Assembly: GCA_030549335.1 (NCBI GenBank)
Contig: CM060198.1
Span: 61,811,953-61,875,952 of the forward strand
From: Pontederia crassipes
Lineage: Eukaryota > Streptophyta > Magnoliopsida > Commelinales > Pontederiaceae
Length of the DNA: 64,000 bases
Direction: 5' to 3'
The translations under genes and the position numbers were made by a program. The notes beneath the pieces are model-generated. The model searched no databases. It saw only the letters and a program-made list of their open reading frames with translations, and was not told the DNA's origin. Positions 22,625-35,299 of the stretch are shown here, piece by piece. How positions within the stretch are numbered: the stretch's first letter is position 1; each line of letters opens with the position of its first letter.

Positions 22625-23105
22625 TCTGTCGGCCCAGAACGGGCGACCGATAATGTATCGGTCGATCGTTCTAAAGACCATTGTAGTGTAGAACTCTGAC
22701 CAACGGTCGACCGGTTCTATAATGGTCACCTGTTTTGAAAAGAGTCGAACATTCTGTGATTAGCGGACGATCAAACACCCTATTTCGATCGTCCGATAGC
22801 AATGTAATGGTCGACCGATTTAACAACCGTCGTCCGATATATGTCGTCGAAACGTTCGACACATTCTGTGATTAGCGGACAATCCAAAGCCCATTTCGAA
22901 CGTCCGAAAGGACCAGTAGCGATCGACCGTTATTCCAGCGGTCGTCCGATTTAGAAGAATATCACATTCTATGATTAGAGGATGAATCAAAGTCTCATTT
23001 CGGTCGTTTGAAAGGACCATAACGGTCGACCGATAACCTGACCGGTCGATCGATACCCTTCCAATGGTCGACTGTTATCCAAAACGGTCGTCCGTTCTAG
23101 AAGCT
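22625..23105 (+). repeat. Tandem ~104-112-bp module with GGTCGACCG palindromes, inside the solo LTR
   Basis: Units contain TTCTGTGATTAGCGGACG (starting near 22752 and 22864, and a variant near 22968), then ATTTCGNNCGTCCGA, then GGTCGACCG-like decamers about every 25-35 bp. The same unit recurs in the solo LTR at 51513-52784. Confidence 0.85.
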
Positions 23106-23255
23106 GATTGGCTATGATTGAATGTCCACATATAGTATGATTTGAAGTATGTATGATCTTAAATAGGATTAAAACATGCAACATGTATGAATGATTGTAT
23201 GTATTGATGAAAGCAAGTAAAAGATGAATTGGCGTGAAGGTGACTTATTGCAATC

Positions 23256-23376
23256 GAGGAGGGGAAATGAGTTCCGCCCCCAAGTGGCGGCATTTCTCGG
23301 GGAAATGAGTTCCACCTCTAGTGTGACGTTTCCATAAGTTGAGGCGTGTTCCACCCCTAGTGTGGCGTTTCTATTG
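23256..23376 (+). repeat. Short repeats in the solo LTR
   Basis: Three imperfect units of about 40 bp sharing GAGTTCCRCCYCYAGTG and GCGTTT/GACGTTT cores. Confidence 0.7.
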
Positions 23377-24302
23377 GCCTCCCGCGAATCCAACATGTTG
23401 GCCTAGCTAGTCATTCTCCCACGAACTCAACATGGTCTTCTCAATCAACAAGATAAGAAAGTATCTAAGTAAAGATGAAAGATGAAAAGATGAATAATGA
23501 ATAACTTGGGACATAAAGCAAAGATGTTAATGAAGTATGATGAAGTATGCGCCTATGATGATGCCATGTAAATGTCCACTTGTCACATCATATCATGACA
23601 TGATGAAAGATGATAAAGTAAAGTAAGATAAGACATGATATGCATTGGCATAATGATAAACTATGATATGTTTGACTTAAAAATTATAATGTTACATGTT
23701 ATCTTGCCATGATGATATGCGCACATGCCATGTAGTATGCACAAGTAGCTCATAGCATACATCTGATTTATGTTCCATGATTATAAAATGCATATACCAT
23801 GACATGTAGAGATTATGTTATAAGGTCATAGCATGCATGGACCTCAACATACTCTAACGGGAGAAAACTCCTGCACCCCATAGGTATGGATGAGGCATAG
23901 GTTCGACAGTAGAGGGCCTCTTGACGAAGACATTGCACATGGACGAGTCGAGCTACGGCCCAAGTTATGTTACTTATGTCATGTCATTTGAAGAACTCAT
24001 GTAAGAGTCTGTTATGTACGCTTATGGGCCTTATGGAGTCATATATTTTATTTGAACTCGTTATGATGTCAAAACCCATTGTTGGGTATATGGTAGAGCC
24101 TATTAGGCCCATGGGCCAGTATGTTATCTTGGGATTGTAAGTTTATTTTTAAGTCTTCCGCTATTTATGATGATATTGTCTTAAGTTTTATTATATTATA
24201 TTTCCGCTGCAATGTTCTATGAAAATTAGGTCAAGTCAAAAGTAACGCCGTCCGAGGATCGACAACTAAATTGAGTCCGGATTTTGTAGGCGTTACAGAT
24301 GT

Positions 24303-26823
24303 TGCCGAGTCATGCAATTAGCAGTCATGCCCTTATATAGTGATTCATGAATTAATTTTTTTTATTTCGGGTGTAATATCAGTACGTGTGAAATCATTAT
24401 TGTATCTCCCATTATATTTATATATACAATATAGAATTCCTAATGTGATAACTCTCGGCTAGGATTTGGATTAAAAGAAAATAATTACTCTAAGTGCTAG
24501 AAGATAAAATCCGTATGTTTGTATAAATGCTTATGTCACTTTTATGGATCCCAGTGGCTAATTGCCATATTTAAATCTTTTATCTTCATGTCTTTTCATA
24601 CGACCTCTGAGGAGTTTAGATTATATGTATTTAGTTGCTAGCGTCTGTCGTAATAACATGTTTTCGTATTACTATGTAGTACAACCCTATATTGTAGTTT
24701 AGATCGTATACATAATGTCAATGCATAATCTATATGTACATATACGTATGTTGACTATTGACATCATACACAACTGCAGCATCGCACCTTGTGCGAGGCA
24801 AAGTTGTGCCATGACGAGGGCTTCCTCTTACCTTAAGATTAGATTAATATTTTATTTATGTGTGAACTAATGTTCTTTCTTTAAAATTGCATTATTAAAT
24901 TATTATTCATTTATTATTTATGCTTGAAATGTGATTATTATGTAATTATATTAATTGTTTGATAATCATTATTTGCCTAAATGCTTGCCATTTTACTACG
25001 TGATACTTTAATTGAATATATCAGACAAACTAATTATGGAATGCAAAAGATAGACATGATAGACTAATCAAGATAAAATTTCTAAAAATAAGGGTCATCA
25101 TGCTCATGGATGGTTATGGGAGAACAAAAGTGCTAGAACGAAAGATAAAGGTCGGAGTGGATAGTGTAACTGAAGGCAGAATAGTGAAACTACAGGCCGG
25201 TGAAGGTAACACACCATGACCACCATTCATGTTGTACGGAACTCTCCACCATGTGCAACGAATTAGAATCCTTGTGAGTGAGATTCTTGCTCATTGATGG
25301 GAGACCGTCGTGGTGTGTACAATCATTGACGAGATGATGCATGAAGTGAGATGATGTATCCTAAAAGAATGAAGAGCTTTTCAAAATAATAAGATTAAAG
25401 AAAAAAGTTAAATGTACAACTTCTAAGGCACAAGTTAAAGAAAGAATGATGAACGTTAAAGAAAAAAAATAAAAGAAAAAGAAATGAAACTGATGAATGA
25501 TACGTTCATAATCTACGAACGATTTTTTTTTATTTATGATATACGTTGCACTCAAATGCATTTGTTTATATTATTTATGTTGTCTTATGAAAAGAATGAT
25601 ATGCTTTATAATTTTATGACTATGAATGTATGCATATGAATATTATTTTTATTTTGAATGCTACATAATGAGTAATACTCACTAAGAGAATTTCTCTCCT
25701 GTACCGAATCTTGTAGATGTGCAGGAATAGAAGTCATGATGCTCTGCTTATGGCAAGGCTGTTTGTACATGAAGAAAAGTGTTCTAATCTAAGTCCCAGT
25801 GTATTTCTTTTTATAAATGTTGTTATGTTTAAAATAATATATTTAGAGTTGTATTAATTTGAAGTCTGTTATTTGAATTATGAAGTTTTATTTTCATTAA
25901 GATCTTTATGTATTTAACTAAGTTTACTTCCGCAATTGAATTTTCTTTTATTTACTAGTCTTGAGTTAGTCAAAGTAAAGGTCAAAAGTAGTGCTCCGGG
26001 AGTACATTCGGACACGTGTCGAAAGGGAATCCGACGGTGCTTTCGGGTGTATTTTCGAGGCGTTACGATAAGTCATCTTTCTTTTAAAAAAAATTGTTTT
26101 ACTTTAGTTTGCAATTAATTATTAATTTTAGATATAAGATCCTAAACTTATTGCACGGATTGGTTAAAATATGTACGTGTAATTGTTTATTTAGTTTATT
26201 AATAGATAAAGCATTGTTTTGATGTCTTTAATTAAATTAGAATAGTCCATAAATTTTCAGCGGACCTCTCATTATTCTAAGCTAAACTTATAAAAAAAAC
26301 TTAATATATATACGTGGATTTCATTCTATAAAATATTACTTAAGCATTATTAAATAAACAAACACCATTACGAATAATCTTGGGAAGTTCAAAATTTGTG
26401 CAAAAAACAAACAGTGATTCATAGTTAGTTTGAGATCAACTTGAAGAACATGGGAATCTTATATTACGACTTTTGTCCATATCAAGCTTGTCCCAAATAC
26501 TTGATAAATTCTGAATAGAATTGCATAATTAGTGGATGGAGTAATTTAATTATTATGAAAAAGTTGAGTCGAATAACATTTATCTATCAATAAGATAGAT
26601 TTAATTTGACTTTTATTAACATGAACTTTTCTCATTAGTAAGGTTAGAATCAACACCTGACCTCGTCACAAAACTATGAAATATTTTAAATTCCCATGAT
26701 CCATTTTGATCTAATCAAAATTCGAGTTCAATTGGTTGATCCTACGAATTTGGGTCACTCTGTTAGGCCAAGATAAAAAGATAATTGAGATAAAAAAAAT
26801 TAATTGTTTTATAATGTGTTACT

Positions 26824-26869
<46 letters not shown>

Positions 26870-27759
26870 TGAAATTTATGCTTCAAACTTCTTTTATTTT
26901 TCATCACATATCATCAATATTCTTGATTTATAATTATGAAAAAAAATTCATCTTTCATGTAATATCTATTAAAGTAATACTTACTTTATTATATTATTTG
27001 ACTTTTAAACTATTTCATTTTAATTTATTATAATATTATATTTTATTTGTTATGCATCTTATAAAAGCATTCAAACTATGAAAAAAATTATTTAACATAA
27101 TTTTTACTTATCTTATTCGGTTCGACTTGATCCGGTCATCAATCCGTTTGATGGTCGAGACGAATTTTACGGCTTTGGTTAGAATCTTGTACACTCTATA
27201 TGCTATGTTATTATGTAAGTTTTTGTATGATTAGTCATTAATTATGCTATAATATTCATATCTCTTTATGTGTGATTTTGCATTTTGAGAACCTAGACCG
27301 AGTAGCTTTGAATCCAAGCTGAGTTCCTTGATTCGGACCGAGTTTTGTCATGTTAATTATATATGTATCTGTCAAACTAGAGCCAGATTCTCTATTACCT
27401 AGGCCAAGTTTGTCAAGCTCATATTGTATTTCTCTTAATTCGGGTTTCTATTACCTCGACCGAGTTTCTATTACCTCGACCGAGTTTGTCAAGTTCAGAT
27501 TGTATTTCTCTTAATTCGAGTTGAATTTGACTGCTTGATTTTAACTTGAATTTTTATTCGGGATCCACCAAGTTCTAACAAACCTAATTAAGTTGAGCAT
27601 TTTTTGTCAATATTAATTGTTGATTAATCAATTTTGTTTCCGATAATTGTGAAAATTAATAGGTCAACAAAATAAATCATTCTAGATTTGATTAGGTTCA
27701 AGTTGATTGAGTTTTTTTACTGCTTTGACTTAATCTTACTTAAAATAGTTAGATCTTTA
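24303..27759. other. AT-rich gene-free spacer
   Basis: No coding similarity on either strand. It includes an (AT)20 run at 26827-26866, a short tandem of TTTCTATTACCTCGACCGAG near 27445-27485, and a possible LTR end near 25650-26065 (listed separately). Confidence 0.6.
25650..26065 (+). other. Possible decayed LTR 3' end
   Basis: The sequence order TACTCACTAAGAG, CTTGTAGATGTGCAGG, ACTTCCGCAATTGAA, GTCAAAGTAAAGGTCAAAAG and GAGGCGTTACG parallels the 3' part of the solo LTR at 24100-24297 (TTTCCGCTGCAATG, GGTCAAGTCAAAAGTAACG, GTAGGCGTTACA). No other end or target duplication was found. Confidence 0.35.
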
Positions 27760-28026
27760 ACTTTTTTAGTTCTTTACTTTAAGCCGTCCTTTTATACATG
27801 TGAAGCATCTCACTTAAGATTAAATTATAGTATATTGGTTTTTTAACATGTTATAATTACATATTTATTTGATATAGTTAATTCCTCAAATTTTTTAGTG
27901 TCTTGTACTTTAAGTAATCTTTTTCTAAAGCATCTCAATTAAGATTTAAATTATAGTAGATTGAGTTTTTAACATGTTTTAATCACATATTTGTCTGAGA
28001 TAATTAGTTCCTCAAATTTTTTAGTG
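27760..28026 (+). repeat. Tandem duplication, ~130-bp unit
   Basis: Two diverged copies with shared cores AAGCATCTCA, TTTTTAACATGTT, CACATATTT/TACATATTT and CCTCAAATTTTTTAGTG. Confidence 0.8.
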
Positions 28027-28486
28027 CCACATTTTTATTTGTTTGGTTGCATCTTATTGTATTCGGATTAAAGTAAAATTATTGTCGATTGAGTTTTCAA
28101 TGATTTTAATTGTACTTTTGTTATTCTAGACCATATTTATAAGCAACTCCTTTTCGCTAAAAATCTATTTTTGATTTATTTATTAATTAAAAGATAACAA
28201 GAGGATCATACAAGGTTGGACCCTAACTTATTATTATTGATTTTCTCCTTTCTCAACTGGTGGATTGAGTTTGAACTTTTCTTTTCTTTCCACAATAACC
28301 ATTTTAGAGTACAAATTTTTTAGTCTCTAATCCTCATGTGTTTGACAATGTTGCTTACTTTTTATTACTTAATATTATCTAATATACTTGTTAGTATCTT
28401 TTACGGAAATTTTCTATGTAAAAGTAAAAAGAAAAGAAGAGGCGTATCAACTATAATGAATTGTGCAAATTGTGAAGTGATCAACA

Positions 28487-31030
28487 TCTTATACAAGTAA
28501 CACAAATGGGATCATGATGTGAAAAATATGTAACAAATAAATTTTTAGAAAGTGCATTATTCGTATCAAGCAATAAAGTGAAAAGTAAGATTATCGATCT
28601 CACGAGGAATAATTTAAATCTATTCTAATAATCTACTAAGAAAAGACATATTTTTATGAAAGAAATAGGAAGATTAAATGCAATAATTAAATAACTGAAA
28701 TCAAAACAAAGTGGTGATGCGTTGAATTTGTAACAAATAAATTTACTAGAAAGTGCACTAGTCGTATCAAGTAATAAAGTATAGAATAGAATTATCGATC
28801 TCAAAAGAAACTAGGTAAATCTAATCTATCCCAATAATATATTAAGAGAGGAAAATGATGTTGTGGTATAAAAGAAAAAAATAAATGTGCAAAAAAATTA
28901 AATAACATAAAATAAAATAAATGAATGTTGAGTTTAAGAATGATGATGATCAAAGACGAGGACTAACTAGCATGAACAATATTAATGATTGAATTATAAT
29001 AATGATAAGCGAATTTAATTTTCAAGATAAATTAGGATTATCTAAATTAATGACTTCTACGTCGAGTAAATCAAATGACAACAAAATAAATTTGCAAAAC
29101 ATAATATCAAATGTTGCATTAATATTTAATTAAACAAAATACAAAATATTAAGATGTATTAAATTATAAACCCTCAATTAATAATTATTCACGTTGGGTA
29201 AAAACTGATAAACCACACAAATCTAGCACAAAAAATGAGTTACTAAGTTCATGTTATAATTGTTTCAACTTTTAGTTAAAAAATTGATTCACTGAAAAAA
29301 AAATCAAATCCTAGTATTAGACACAACAATGGAAACTAAAATACCTATATTAATTCAAATCTAAACAAATGTTCATGTAGTTTTCTCGTAAAGATTAAAT
29401 ATCTCTATCACAAAATTAATTAGGTATAAAAAGTATGGGTAAAAAGTATCCAAATAATGAATGGAAGACATAATTCTTACCCTTCGATGATCTTTGGATT
29501 GCTACAAAATACACATGCTGAGTTGCTATGTAGTTTCTCCTGAACAAATATAAAAAAAACTTGAAATTCGTCCTCTACAATATAACATGGCTCCTAAGTC
29601 TCAAGCACCTCATTTTTTTGTCTTCTAAGGTCTCTATTTATAGCCTCTAAGTGTTCCAAGAGTTTTTATAGAGTTTCAATTTATACGGGAGTCTTTCCAT
29701 ATTAAAATAAGATAAATTTGAATTAAAATTTTGTTGGCCTTTAAAATCATCCAAAACTCCTCTAATTTTGAGTAAATCTATTTTCAAATGATTCTTGAGA
29801 GTTATGATAAAGTTTGAAGTCGATATACAATTGAAATCTCTGAGAAAAGTCAAAGAAATCTCAAAATCTAACTTCGTAACGTCCCATAACAGTTTTATAA
29901 CGACTTAAATATAGCTTCTCACGGTCCGTATAATGATATCACGATCCTGACAATGTCCAAATTAGAGTAAAAGCATGATTTTAACAGTCTGTAAGACTCT
30001 GGTCATAGCCCATAATACTCTGGTCATGGTTCGTTAATTTGGCAAATTTTTTACACAAAACTGAGCATTTAATGGGTCGTTACAAGCTTGTAACACCCCT
30101 CTATTACGATCGTTATATTTTTGTCATGCCCCTTCTTGTTATGGACGTTACAGTTTCATCACGTCCATTATATTCAATTTAGCCCTCTAGCCTCTATTAA
30201 TTTTTAATTTTTGACTTTTGAGTGTCGTTTTCACCAGTGACTTCGTGACTCTTTTCTTTTGCTTTTTCTACAATAAATATAAAAGTTGGGTAGTTTTTTT
30301 ATTTTCTTAAAGCAAATAAGGTCAGAAATGATGCATACTATATGAAAAATGAATCAAATGTGATTAAATGCATGACTAATTATATGTTATATTTTGCATG
30401 CATCATGTGGTGATAAGCCTAGGGATTCTAGATGATTAATTATAAATGTCCACTCGCATGTGAGCAATGATGATGAGATTTCAATAGTATAACTCAAGTT
30501 AGTTCTAAAGACAAATTAGGATTACAGAACGTTAGGATCTATACGTTGATTAAATCAAATTATTTTAACATTTGTAACACCTTAATAATTCAAACGTTGA
30601 GTAAATCTTTTAATCAATAGAAAGTTAAGATGCATGAAATTGTAAATCCTAAACTAATGATTATTCACAGTGAGTATAACTTGTTAGACCACAGAAAACC
30701 AAGCACACACGCTGAGTACAAAATCTCTATTATGATTACATTAACCTTCAAGTTAAGATTTAGTTCTCTAGAAATTATTACACCTTGAAACTAATCACTC
30801 CAAAACTAATTTGTAGTAGCATTATAATATTAGAAAATAACATTATCTACCACAATCATAATTTGAAGAAACTAAACACTAATCCAAACTAACACTATTT
30901 CATGTAGTTTTCCAAAATAATAAAATTCTCTATTATGTTTTAAGTATAAAACTAAGAAGGATCTAAGTAAGAGAGCACCCAATACTAGATAGAGAGTCAA
31001 ATATATCATTGCTTTGGATGATCACTGGAA
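28487..31030 (+). repeat. Cluster of decayed dispersed-repeat copies
   Basis: At least three partial copies of one family, starting near 28525, 28730 and 30400. The first two share GTAACAAATAAATTT, GAAAGTGCA, CGTATCAAG and ATTATCGATCTCA. The second and third share GACAAATTAGGATTA, GAGTAAATC, AAAGTTAAGATG or ATTAAGATGTATTAAATT, and ATTATTCAC. The 'GATCTCA...after a CGTATCAAG' layout looks like plant retroelement sequence, but I cannot name the family. Confidence 0.6.
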
Positions 31031-31204
31031 CGATAAAAAATTGGGTAAATTACACGAATAGGCCCTTAACTTTGAGTCATTTTCAAACCAGTCCCCCAAT
31101 TTCAATCTGTAATTAGAATGTCTATTAACTTTAATTTTCTTACATTATTAGTCATCTTGACCGGTGATAGTGGGTTTTCTGGTTGTCTCGCTTACGTTAG
31201 GTAA

Positions 31205-32981
31205 AGTAGTTAAGTGCAACTCTGTCCTTCGACAGTACTTCTTCAAATCTAGTCTCGCCTTTAGGTTGTCCTTTGTTTTGTCCTTAATGTCCATTACGGT
31301 GTGAATACATTTTTAAACACATTTTTCTCAATGTGCATGACGTCCAAATTGTGACGTATCAAACAATCAAACCAATAAGGTAAATCTCAGAATATACTTC
31401 GTTTGATCCAGTTATGACAAACACCATACTCATTGTATATGACATTTGGGTCGTCGACAATTCTGCTTAAAGCATTGACAATGCGACGTAACTGAGCTCC
31501 TGAGCGTCTGATCGGAGCCATGTCTTCTACAACCCTATTCCGTCGAAATGTAATTCGGTTATTTCTATACGGATGATCAGTTTTAAGAAACCGTCTATGG
31601 CAATCAAACCAACTATTTTTATCCTCATTTCTCAAAGTGAACGCATCTGAGTGTTCCATGCAACATGGACAAGCTAGTTTCCCTACGGTCATCCAATCAA
31701 ACAACATCTCATAGGTAGGAAAATCATCAATGGTCTACAATAAAGCAGCTTTCAAGGTGAAGTTTTGTTTGGTCGATACATCATAAGCGACGAAACCATC
31801 CCACAGTTATTTTAACTCGTCTATTAGAGACTGTAAATACACATCTATCCTCTGTTTAGGACTGTGAGGAGTAGGAATAATGCATGTCAAAAATATATAA
31901 GGTGCGGACATACAAATCTCAGGTGGCAAATTATAAGGTGTTACTATGACCGGCCAACAAGAATAAGGAATTGAAGTCTGACCATATGGCGTAAAACCAT
32001 CCGTGCATAATCCGAGCCTTATGTTCCTTTCATTCCTAGCAAAATCAGGATGCTTACGATCAAAATGTTTCCATGCTTCACCATCCGATGGGTGAAGCAT
32101 GACACCTTCAGAAGTATTATGCTATGCATGCCACTTTATTTATGACGCTGACCCTATAGATGATAATAATCTTTTAAGCCTTGAAATAAGAGACAAATAA
32201 TGCATTTTTTCACAGTCACTTGAGTTTTGTTAGTCACTCTATATCGTTCGGCCCCACAAAATTTGCATTCATTTAGATTGATGTCGTCGCCGTAATATAA
32301 CATACAACCATCACGATAACAATCTATTTTAGTTGAGCCAAGACCAAGTTTATTGACCAATCTTTTTGTCCTATAAAAATTTTCAGGAATGCGAGCCCCA
32401 ATTGGTGTGACATCTTTTAAAATATTTAGAAATGCATCAAAACATGCTTGTGAAATATTGTGATCGACTTTCAGATTTAACAATCTAATAGCAAGTGATA
32501 GTTCCGAATAACTTTCACACCCGGGCCATAAGGGTTGGCTCGATGCGTTTAGCAAGTCATAAAAATCTCTTGCTTTTGGATTTGGTGCCTCTTCATCCTG
32601 CTCAAATCTAATATTGCCATACTTAGTTGTAGCTGCGTCATATTCATATTGCGAAGTAAATCCTACTTCAAGATCGACAAAATGGAGACCTGGATTTGGG
32701 ACGCTTGTCGAAGGCGCTCCTTCACCTAAATCATCCCATTACCAATAATTGGATTTGAAACCCTTTCTATATAAGTGAACCTTAACGATCTCTAGCGTCT
32801 GTAACTTTGTGCTAGCACATTTCAAACAAGGACACCTAATTGTTCCCTCCCGCTGATATTGGAAAGACTGACAAGCCACACTAACATAATAGTCAACGTC
32901 GTCTATGAATTCTTGTGTCAAACCTCTACGACCAGGATTATTTCTATTGTACATCCATCGACGATCATTCAAGTATGACAT
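31205..32981 (-). pseudogene. TNP2-type CACTA transposase, broken and truncated
   Basis: Read on the minus strand from 32981: an N-terminal transposase-associated domain (SYLNDRRWMYNR, then RCPCLKCAS) at 32739-32981. Next 32154-32555, a TNP2 start with a CYRDGCMLYYGDD segment and CKFCG. Then 31807-32100 with LGLCTDGFTPYG and YSCWPVIVTPYNLPP. Then 31387-31707 with the CPCC and HSDAFTLRN region and HRRFLKTDHPYR. Beyond 31385 the HNLDVMHIEKNVF motif is still readable but out of frame. Frameshifts and stops separate the blocks, and the C-terminal portion normally found after the H-I-E-K-N motif is absent. Confidence 0.85.
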
Positions 32982-35238
32982 AATGTCTGCATTATTTGTA
33001 AATTATAGTAATTATAAAATTTGTAATAAAACCGGACAAAAATTGTAAATAAATCCAACGGTTCACATATTCTGTCATTTAAAGAAAACATCGAAGATAC
33101 ATCATAAACACTAATTACAACTAATCAGGAACAAATCATAAAAAAATTATGTCATTTATGCATCTATAGCGAAAAATAAAGTATTTATGAAACAACAGTC
33201 ATGCATGTATAGCGAGCTGAATACTTGATTTTTATGTTTGTTCGAGGGGACTATTTTGGATCGAGACAATTAGACAAAGTCAAAGAAGCCTGCATAGTGA
33301 ACAATGCAGAAATCTAAAATGTGTTGAAGAAAGATGTCTCAGAATAAAACCCAAAGATGTACAAACATTCAATGTTTACTCATCGGGGATTAAAGAAGAT
33401 TGGCACCACACACACAGGGTAGCCAAACGTTATAGAGAAAAGCTACGGACTTCACTGTTTCTGAAGTATGAGTAATTTCATAACAGGTGATTAACAAACA
33501 GCAGTTACAGCATCTGCATAACACTTTTATATGTTTGGTTGAAACTACAATAATCCATGAAATTCGACGAGGAAAGGAATAATAATTAAACTAAAATCTG
33601 GGACAGGGTTAATAAAAATATTTAACGTGACAAATTTCATTTGAAGTATTAAAAAAAGCTGAAGTACAAATACTACCTTTTTCAAAACTCAATCTCAACT
33701 TTTGTTTCTGGAACTGATGAATATAGTAACATTTTGACAGAATGAGAGCATGTGCAAATGACCAAAGAAAAAGAGGATGCGGTCTTGTCTGATGGAAGAC
33801 TACGATTTATATGTTATAAGAAACAAAACTGATAGTTTTCCAGGAAGCCTCAGCTCTCTCAACCAGTGTAATAAGAGGAAAGCTAGACTGTCTGATGAAA
33901 GACTAAAATTAATCCAAATACAACAAAAGCATAAATTTTGAACATTTTGCAAATAAACTCTTGGAAGATTGTAGAAAACACACTGATCAAGAAAGATACA
34001 ACTGACACTCAAGGTCTTCATTCAGCATAAAATGTAGTCATAGTAAAAAGAAAGTTTCCACTTCTATCCCCTCGTACATGAATTATGAATTATTTCATAA
34101 CCAAAGAAATCTTTTACCAAACATTTCATAAAAAAACTTATGACATTTAAAGATAAATACATACTTCTGCAAGCACATATATCGTAAGCAACAACACAAG
34201 CGAAGCATAACAAATTGAGGAATGCAACTGATAATTACATGCAAAATCTCCAAGATAATGTAAAAGCAAACCAAGTTGGATACAATAAAAAGAAACTAAA
34301 CACCTGACAATGGAACAAAGAAGTACATGTCACGTTTTCTTTTTTTGTTACTTGAACCATCATTGCTTACATATCTTTTGCTTGTTTGATATGAGAGCAG
34401 CCATAACGATAAAATTGCATTCCTAATGTAAAAGACTGAGATTTGGAGATGGTTGCTACCTTGGCAGCGGCGGCGGCGACAACAGCAGCGGTGATCTCTT
34501 CTTGCACCCTGCGAAAAAACCAACGAACAACAGGATCATGTCCAACATTACTAATAATTATGATTCCTCTCAAATCAACTTCATAAGCCTCCCTTTGCTT
34601 AACCAACAATTAGTTCCGATAGTCACATAATAAGAAATAAATTATAAACGTTTATATGGATCGTATGTTTAGTCCCAAGCACATTTGAGATCACTTGTGT
34701 AGGAGGTCTGCAATTTAGATTATAAGGAATGCCAATTTGGAAAAAAACATCGACAAAATGATGATAACGTTTCCTTCAAAAGCTTATTTTTTTTTTGCTT
34801 GTTGCTTTGCACAAATGTTTCTTTTGATTGAGCCGATCGAAATGTGATGTCTGCGAGTTGGATTCTTAAAAAATAAAGACAACCACTCATTAAACAAAAA
34901 TGAAACTGAAGAAAAAGAAAAAGTCGCAATGAATTTTACAAAAAAAATTTGATGGATCCGCGCGCGGAGGGCGGCCGGATCTGGCCGCTAGAGAGAACAA
35001 GGAGGGCGGGGATCGGAGCCTACCTACGTCGGAGATTGCGGTCACGGCGGCGACCTGGCGGCGGACGAGATCTTCGATCAGGCAACGGACGAGAGCTTCG
35101 GGCGGTGGACGAGAGCTTCAGGCGACGAGGGAAGGCAATGCAGGTGCCGGAGGTGGTCGCCGAATGAAATGCGGAGGGCGGCCGGATCTAGCGAAGAGAG
35201 ACGCGGGATCGAAACGGACAAAGTGACAGTGGGGTCGG

Positions 35239-35249
35239 ATATTTATATA
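35239..35249 (-). promoter_or_regulatory. TATA box, CACTA minus-strand promoter
   Basis: The minus strand reads TATATAAATAT, about 60 bp upstream of a GC-rich leader-like stretch (34950-35210) pointing toward the transposase. Likely the element's internal promoter. Confidence 0.5.
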
Positions 35250-35299
35250 GCCAGTTTTCGACAGTCGTAACCGTCACAACTTAGGTAACTATAATATAA

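Larger units (their letters stand above)
21508..24297 (+). mobile_element. Large solo LTR (2.79 kb)
   Basis: Begins TGTAATATCC and ends GTAGGCGTTACA (canonical TG...CA). It is flanked by the identical 5-mer GATGT at 21503-21507 and 24298-24302, the target duplication expected of an LTR element. No coding domains, primer site or second LTR lie within it, so it is a solo LTR left by LTR-LTR recombination. A TATA-like ATATAAATA near 21628 followed by a C/T-rich leader suggests a plus-strand promoter. Its length and TGTAAY.../...CGTTACA ends resemble plant Ty3/gypsy chromovirus LTRs, which is an inference. It contains two internal repeat arrays listed separately. Confidence 0.8.

Noticed and set aside
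22625-23105. CRISPR-like array of repeats and spacers
   Set aside because: Units are imperfect, contiguous tandem repeats inside a plant LTR with no unique spacers; a eukaryotic genome.
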